Source: Bacillus alkalicellulosilyticus
GTDB taxonomy: Bacteria > Bacillota > Bacilli > Bacillales > Bacillaceae_F
Direction of reading: 5' to 3'
Length of the DNA: 64,000 nt
Assembly: GCF_002019795.1 (NCBI RefSeq)
Contig: NZ_KV917381.1
Span: 3,132,068-3,196,067 of the forward strand
Part shown: positions 57,074 to 64,000 of the stretch, piece after piece
Position numbering within the stretch: position 1 is the stretch's first letter
Layout of the letters: each line of letters starts with the position of its first letter
Notes under the pieces: model-generated
Told to the model about the DNA's origin: nothing
The model's database searches: none
The model's input: only the letters and a program-made list of their open reading frames with translations
Position numbers and translations under genes: made by a program

Positions 57074-57171
57074 ACGCGCTGAGCGGCCACTGTTTTTTTA
57101 TAAAGACATTACTGTCATAAGAGCTCTTATGGCAGTAATGCACAATACAGTGAGTGAAGCCAGCGCTCTTC
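57074..57171 (+). repeat. Structured intergenic repeat, copy E8
   Basis: P1 GCGCTG (57076-57081) with CAGCGC (57161-57166); P2 CACTGT with ACAGTG; P3 is replaced by a 17-bp stem (57107-57140) with only one G-T pair. Loop motifs are GAGCGGCC and GAGTGAAGC. Confidence 0.8.
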
Positions 57172-57205
57172 ATGAATTTTATTTAACTACTTAAACTTCA
57201 ATTAG

Positions 57206-57238
57206 AAACACCCTTGGATTGTCTCCAAGGGTGTTTTA
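57206..57238 (+). terminator. Intrinsic terminator between the YjcZ gene and pyrE
   Basis: ACACCCTTGGA and TCCAAGGGTGT pair around a short loop, followed by TTTTATTT on the plus strand. It may also serve pyrE from the other side. Confidence 0.75.
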
Positions 57239-57285
57239 TTTACTATCTTAAGTTGTAATATCATCAAATCAAAAATGTTCGTTTC

Positions 57286-57918
57286 CTATTTCTCAAGCCA
57301 AGCTGTGGAACTAGGATTTTCTCTCCATAATTTAAGCTTAGCCAACTGCTCATCTGTAATATCTTGACGTTCTAAAGATACTTCAAGTAATGTATCATAA
57401 TCAGTTAACGTCTCAAACTGCAAGTCTGCTTCGGCTAACTTTTCCTTACCTGCTTCAAGACCATATGTAAAAATGGCTACAACGCCGATTACGGTCGCTC
57501 CCACTTCACGAACAGCTTCTGCTGCTGTAATGACGCTTCCTCCCGTTGAAATCAAATCTTCAACGATAACGACTTTATCTGATTCAGTGATCACACCTTC
57601 AATTTGATTTCCTTTACCATGTCCTTTTGATTTGCTACGAATATAAGCCATAGGCAATTCCATTCTGTCACTTACCCATGCAGCATGCGGGATACCAGCA
57701 GTCGCTGTTCCAGCGATAACGGTAGCATCAGGATAATGCGTTTTTACTAAGTCTTCAAGTCCAGCAGCGATATCTTTACGTACGACTGGGTAAGATAACG
57801 TCAGACGATTGTCGCAATATATCGGTGATTTTAATCCTGAGCTCCACGTAAACGGTTCTTCCGGACTTAACGCTACAGCTTTTATATCTAATAAATGACT
57901 TACAATTTGTCGTTTCAT
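57286..57918 (-). CDS. pyrE: Orotate phosphoribosyltransferase
   Basis: Joins orotate to PRPP to form OMP. 210 residues from [15 protein letters not shown], with [13 protein letters not shown] and the PRPP loop [20 protein letters not shown] lies seven bases before the ATG at 57918; the five-codon extension is not used. It is the last gene of the pyrimidine operon and overlaps pyrF by four bases. Confidence 0.97.
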   Translation of the reverse strand: MKRQIVSHLLDIKAVALSPEEPFTWSSGLKSPIYCDNRLTLSYPVVRKDIAAGLEDLVKTHYPDATVIAGTATAGIPHAAWVSDRMELPMAYIRSKSKGHGKGNQIEGVITESDKVVIVEDLISTGGSVITAAEAVREVGATVIGVVAIFTYGLEAGKEKLAEADLQFETLTDYDTLLEVSLERQDITDEQLAKLKLWRENPSSTAWLEK

Positions 57919-58630
57919 TTTGATACACTCCATTCCGATTGAACTCTCTCGTAGGCTTTTAGAGGGTCTTGTGCACCCGTTATCGAACGTCCTACTACAA
58001 TACCCCAGCTTCCTAATTCATTGGCCTGACCAGGTGTTGTTACTCTCCTTTGGTCACTTTTCTCATCTCCAAGAAGACGAATTCCAGGCGTGACTGTCTT
58101 AAAAGAAGAAGAACAAGCTTCTGTAATCAATGGGACTTCCAACGGAGAACAGACTACTCCGTCTAACCCACTTTCTTTAGCTAATAATGCATAAGCTTTC
58201 ACTGTTTCCTCAAGTGTTCCATGAATTTTTAGCTCTTGTTGCATCATCTCTTCAGTTGTACTCGTTAACTGAGTTACAGCAATTAAATCTGGTTTTTTCT
58301 TACCAGCAACTGTTCCCGCCTCAAGACCTTCAAGGGCTGCTTTCATCATTGCAGAACCGCCAGCCGCATGAACATTAACAATATCAATGTCGTATTTGGC
58401 TAATGCCCTCATCGCATGATGAACTGTATTTGGAATATCGTGTAATTTTAAATCAAGAAAAATATGGTGTCCTTGATCTTTCAACTTCGCTAGAAGACTA
58501 GGTCCAGTACTATAAAACAGTTCCATCCCTACTTTTACAAATAACGATTGTTCCTGGAATTGACTCAAAAACTGAAATACTTCCTTTTCTCCAGGAAAAT
58601 CAAGTGCAATGATTATAGGTCTTTGGTCCA

Positions 58631-58631
<1 letters not shown>
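57915..58631 (-). CDS. pyrF: Orotidine 5'-phosphate decarboxylase
   Basis: Decarboxylates OMP to UMP, the final step to UMP. The 238-residue TIM-barrel has the catalytic array [13 protein letters not shown] and the phosphate loop VVGRSIT. Start at the ATG at 58631, which overlaps the pyrD stop by one base (TAATG); GGAGGG lies 11 bases away. A TTG three codons earlier is less likely. Confidence 0.97.
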
Positions 58632-60315
<1,684 letters not shown>

Positions 60316-60328
60316 TGCTTTCCCCCCA

Positions 60329-63300
60329 TTACTTCATCGCTGGCATGCTTTCTGATGCGAATGTAATTGATTCTAATACTTTTAATAACGCTTCAGCTGT
60401 ATCTAATGATGTTAAACATACAACTCCATTTTCAACAGATTCTCTACGAATTCGGAAGCCATCACGTGCTGGTTGTTTTCCTTTTGTCAGTGTGTTAATC
60501 ACAAACTGAGCTTGTCCTTCACGAATAGTGTCAAGTAAGTTCGGTTTTACATCTCCAATTTTATTGACAACAGTGACTGGAATATTTTCAGCAGTTACTA
60601 ACTTAGATGTTCCTTCCGTAGCCATAATCGTAAAGCCGATACGGTGGAAACGACGAATTAAGGCCATTGCCTCATCTTTATCTTTATCAGCTACTGTAAA
60701 CAAGACTGAACCATGACGAGGAATTTTTACACCTGATGCAATTAAGCCTTTGTATAAAGCTTTTTCTAGTGTATAGTCTCTTCCCATTACTTCCCCAGTC
60801 GATTTCATTTCAGGTCCTAGCGTAATATCTACTCTTCTTAATTTTGCAAAAGAGAACACTGGAACTTTTACTGATACTTGCTTACTTTCAGGGTGGTAGC
60901 CTGTCTCATATCCAAGCTCAGGTAATTTTTTACCTAAGATGGCTTTTGTAGCGACATTGGCCATTGGTACACCTGTAATTTTACTTAAAAATGGTACTGT
61001 ACGACTTGAACGAGGATTTACTTCAAGCACATAAATTTCATTGTCATGAAGGACAAACTGAATGTTGAGTAAACCAACAATTCCTAATCCTCTTGCTAAT
61101 GCAATCGTTCGGTCGATAATTTTTTCTTTCACGTCAAACCCAAGTGTTTGTGGTGGATACACAGCAATGGAGTCCCCTGAGTGAACACCTGCACGTTCGA
61201 TATGTTCCATGATTCCAGGAATATAGACGTTTTCACCATCAGATATCGCATCGACTTCAATTTCTTTACCTGTTAAATAACGGTCAATTAATACTGGATG
61301 CTTTGGATTGATTTTTACCGCAGTTTCCATGTAACTTAGTAATTCTTCTTCTTGATAAACAATTTGCATCGCACGTCCACCAAGAACGTAAGACGGTCTT
61401 ACTAACACAGGATAACCAATGTCAGTTGCTATCGCTACAGCTTGGTCAACTGACGTCGCAGTTTTTCCTAACGGTTGTGGAATTCCAAGCTGTTGTAAGG
61501 AAGCTTCGAATTTATCACGATTTTCTGCACGGTCCATATCTTCAAGAGATGTTCCGAGAATTTTCACTCCACGGTCCTGTAGGTCTGCAGCTAAATTGAT
61601 TGCAGTTTGTCCACCGAATTGAACAATGACTCCCTCAGGCTTTTCCTGTTGAACAACATGCATCACATCTTCAATTGTTAATGGTTCAAAATATAATTTA
61701 TCTGACGTACTGAAGTCAGTCGAAACCGTTTCTGGGTTATTGTTAATAATTATTGCTTCATAACCAGCTTCTTTAATCGCCCAAACTGTATGAACGGTTG
61801 CATAGTCAAACTCAATCCCTTGACCGATTCGAATCGGACCTGAACCAAGTACAAGGATACTTTTCTTTTCTGATACAATTGATTCATTTTCTTCTTCATA
61901 GGTGCTGTAATAATATGGTGTAGCCGATTCAAACTCAGCCGCACATGTATCAACCATTTTATACACAGGCATGACACCTTGTTGCTCGCGTAATTCATAT
62001 ACAGCTTTTTCATCCATATCCCAAAGCTTTGCAATAATCGTATCTGAGAACCCACGCTCTTTAGCTTCCACTAATAGGTCATAGTCACCTTTGTTTTCAA
62101 CAAGTTGTTTTTCAAGCTGAACGATATATTCAAGCTTTTGTAGGAAGAAACGGTCGATTTTACTTAGCTCCCAAATTTGTTCGATTGTGTATCCACGGCG
62201 GAATGCTTCTCCAATAACAAACAATCTTTCATCATCAGGAACAACAATTCGTCTTTCAATTTCATCGTTCTCAAGTTGTTTCATCGACTCAACTTCGATA
62301 TGATGAACGTTAGCTTCTAGCGAACGTACAGCTTTAAGCAATGATTCCTCAAGATTCCGTCCCATCGCCATAACTTCACCTGTTGCTTTCATTTGAGTTC
62401 CTAACGTACGGTTAGCTGACTCAAATTTATCGAAAGGCCAACGTGGGATTTTACTTACGACATAATCTAGTGATGGTTCAAAGCTAGCATATGTTGTTTT
62501 TGTAATTGGGTTTTTAATTTCATCAAGTGCATACCCTACTGCAATTTTCGCCGCCATTTTAGCAATTGGATATCCTGTTGCTTTTGATGCTAAAGCAGAT
62601 GAACGGCTTACACGAGGGTTAACCTCGATAATATAGTAATTAAAGCTATCTGGGTCTAATGCAAGCTGAACGTTACAGCCACCTTCAATCCCTAATGCAC
62701 GAATGATATTTAATGACGCGTTACGCAATAATTGATATTCACGGTCAGATAACGTTTGGCTTGGCGCAAAAACGATGGAATCTCCCGTATGTACTCCTAC
62801 AGGGTCAAAGTTTTCCATGTTACACACAACAATCGCTTGGTTTTTTGAGTCACGCATCACTTCATACTCAATTTCTTTAAAGCCAGCAATGCTTTTCTCA
62901 AGTAAACATTGAGTAACAGGACTATACTTTAATCCACTAGTTACAATTTCAATTAGTTCTTCTTCATTTGAAACAATTCCGCCACCTGTTCCACCAAGTG
63001 TGTATGCTGGACGAACAATGACAGGATAGCCTACTCTTTCAACAAACGTGTATGCTTCTTTTAAATTATGAATGATATCACTTTCAGGAACTGGTTCTCC
63101 TAGCTCGTTCATAAGCGTACGGAATAAATCACGGTCTTCTGCTTTTTTAATGGCATCTAAACTAGTTCCTAACAACTCGATATTATACTCTTTTAAAATT
63201 CCCGATTCATCAAGTTCTACCGCCATATTTAAGCCAGTTTGTCCCCCAAGTGTAGCTAACAAACCGTCTGGTCTCTCTTGACGAATAATACGGCTAACAA

Positions 63301-63517
63301 ATTCAAACGTAATTGGTTCAATGTATACTTTGTCGGCCATCGTCGTATCTGTCATAATCGTCGCAGGATTCGAGTTAATTAAAATAACTTCATACCCTTC
63401 TTCTTGTAACGCTTGACATGCTTGAGTACCTGCATAATCAAATTCTGCTGCTTGTCCAATCACAATTGGACCAGAACCAATGACTAAAATCTTTTTAATA
63501 TCAGTACGTTTTCCCAT
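60329..63517 (-). CDS. carB: Carbamoyl-phosphate synthase large subunit (pyrimidine-specific, PyrAB)
   Basis: Makes carbamoyl phosphate from bicarbonate, ammonia and two ATP. At 1062 residues it has two ATP-grasp halves, each opening with a [14 protein letters not shown]-type segment ([14 protein letters not shown] in the second), an oligomerisation linker, and a C-terminal MGS-like allosteric domain with [10 protein letters not shown]. Membership in the pyr operon makes it the uridylate-regulated form, PyrAB of Bacillus. Confidence 0.98.
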   Translation of the reverse strand: MGKRTDIKKILVIGSGPIVIGQAAEFDYAGTQACQALQEEGYEVILINSNPATIMTDTTMADKVYIEPITFEFVSRIIRQERPDGLLATLGGQTGLNMAVELDESGILKEYNIELLGTSLDAIKKAEDRDLFRTLMNELGEPVPESDIIHNLKEAYTFVERVGYPVIVRPAYTLGGTGGGIVSNEEELIEIVTSGLKYSPVTQCLLEKSIAGFKEIEYEVMRDSKNQAIVVCNMENFDPVGVHTGDSIVFAPSQTLSDREYQLLRNASLNIIRALGIEGGCNVQLALDPDSFNYYIIEVNPRVSRSSALASKATGYPIAKMAAKIAVGYALDEIKNPITKTTYASFEPSLDYVVSKIPRWPFDKFESANRTLGTQMKATGEVMAMGRNLEESLLKAVRSLEANVHHIEVESMKQLENDEIERRIVVPDDERLFVIGEAFRRGYTIEQIWELSKIDRFFLQKLEYIVQLEKQLVENKGDYDLLVEAKERGFSDTIIAKLWDMDEKAVYELREQQGVMPVYKMVDTCAAEFESATPYYYSTYEEENESIVSEKKSILVLGSGPIRIGQGIEFDYATVHTVWAIKEAGYEAIIINNNPETVSTDFSTSDKLYFEPLTIEDVMHVVQQEKPEGVIVQFGGQTAINLAADLQDRGVKILGTSLEDMDRAENRDKFEASLQQLGIPQPLGKTATSVDQAVAIATDIGYPVLVRPSYVLGGRAMQIVYQEEELLSYMETAVKINPKHPVLIDRYLTGKEIEVDAISDGENVYIPGIMEHIERAGVHSGDSIAVYPPQTLGFDVKEKIIDRTIALARGLGIVGLLNIQFVLHDNEIYVLEVNPRSSRTVPFLSKITGVPMANVATKAILGKKLPELGYETGYHPESKQVSVKVPVFSFAKLRRVDITLGPEMKSTGEVMGRDYTLEKALYKGLIASGVKIPRHGSVLFTVADKDKDEAMALIRRFHRIGFTIMATEGTSKLVTAENIPVTVVNKIGDVKPNLLDTIREGQAQFVINTLTKGKQPARDGFRIRRESVENGVVCLTSLDTAEALLKVLESITFASESMPAMK

Positions 63518-63532
63518 CGTGTCTCCCCCTAG

Positions 63533-64000
63533 TTAAGCTTTTACTTTTCCGTTTTTATGTTCTTCAATCATGTTAATAAATTTATCAAACAAATGAATTG
63601 AATCTTCTGGACCAGGTGATGCTTCCGGATGGTATTGAACACAGAATACAGGGTGATCCAAATGCTCAAGTCCTTCAACTGTTCCATCATTAACTGATAC
63701 ATGAGTGACTTTTAATCTTGTGTCTTTTAATGAATCTTCTACAACTGCATAGCCGTGATTTTGTGATGTGATATCAATTTTTCCTGTTTCAAGTTCTTTT
63801 ACCGGGTGATTGGATCCACGGTGACCAAACTTTAATTTATCCGTTTTTGCTCCACAAGCAAGTGCAATTAATTGATGTCCTAGGCAAATACCAAATGTAG
63901 GAACCTTTCCGATAAGTCCTTTAATTAGTTCAATTCCTTCTTGTACATCCGTTGGGTCCCCAGGTCCGTTAGAAAGCATAATTCCATCTGGGTTTAATCC
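63533..64000 (-). CDS. carA: Carbamoyl-phosphate synthase small subunit (PyrAA), 3' part only
   Basis: Glutamine amidotransferase subunit; only the C-terminal 155 residues are inside the window, the 5' end is cut by the window edge. The visible part begins [16 protein letters not shown] and holds the class I glutaminase motif FGICLGHQ with the nucleophile Cys and the His-Glu pair in [10 protein letters not shown]. It precedes carB by 15 bases. Not a pseudogene: the frame is open to the edge. Confidence 0.96.
   Translation of the reverse strand, partial: GLNPDGIMLSNGPGDPTDVQEGIELIKGLIGKVPTFGICLGHQLIALACGAKTDKLKFGHRGSNHPVKELETGKIDITSQNHGYAVVEDSLKDTRLKVTHVSVNDGTVEGLEHLDHPVFCVQYHPEASPGPEDSIHLFDKFINMIEEHKNGKVKA

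Overview
The window looks like a stretch of core chromosome from a low-GC, spore-forming Firmicute of the family Bacillaceae. The gene order matches, in reverse orientation, the long Bacillus subtilis block from the pyr operon through ylo/pkn, fab/pls, smc/ffh, rpsP/trmD/rplS and sucCD to codV/codW. Sporulation genes (spoVM, a YjcZ-type peptide, a small acid-soluble spore protein) support a spore former. I cannot name the species. No rRNA, tRNA, prophage, transposase or CRISPR array is visible.

Layout. 1-8142: hslV, xerC, trmFO, topA, dprA, sucD, sucC. 8143-10152: an accessory patch with a divergent SASP gene, an unknown gene and an NTF2-fold gene, surrounded by hairpin repeats, then ylqH. 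10149-17418: ylqG, rnhB, rbgA, lepB, rplS, trmD, rimM, ylqD, khpA, rpsP. 17517-26597: ffh, ylxM, ftsY, smc and rnc, with two plus-strand genes (DUF1128 and DUF2935 types) inserted between smc and rnc. 26883-32617: acpP, fabG, fabD, plsX, fapR, recG; fapR has a clear promoter and a FapR-type operator. 32614-36390: sdaAA, sdaAB, fakA, asp23. 36683-37060: rpmB and spoVM converge on one shared terminator. 37327-51360: rpe, rsgA, prkC, prpC, rlmN, rsmB, fmt, priA, coaBC, rpoZ, gmk, remA, yicC. 51640-56202: a Ca2+-type P-ATPase and the divergent rqcH. 56203-57285: a repeat-rich gap with the yjcZ-like gene. 57286-64000: pyrE, pyrF, pyrD, pyrK, carB and the 3' part of carA.

Working together. The minus-strand genes sit in tight runs, many with 1-20 base overlaps, covering translation and ribosome assembly, protein targeting (Ffh, FtsY, signal peptidase), membrane lipid synthesis with its own repressor, serine catabolism, Ser/Thr signalling (PrkC and PrpC) and pyrimidine synthesis. 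Two expected neighbours are missing: def between priA and fmt, and thiN between spoVM and rpe.

The most unusual content is intergenic. About ten gaps hold a repeat of roughly 75-100 bases whose short paired segments differ between copies but stay complementary, while the internal-loop motif (GNGCGAAGCC, on both arms) and the apical loop (AGTGNNTTTCT) are kept. This is what a conserved folded RNA, or a structure-constrained DNA repeat, would look like. Copies usually follow a terminator-like hairpin, and one locus carries a 175-base tandem array of two subtypes. Three further hairpin families sit in the same gaps.
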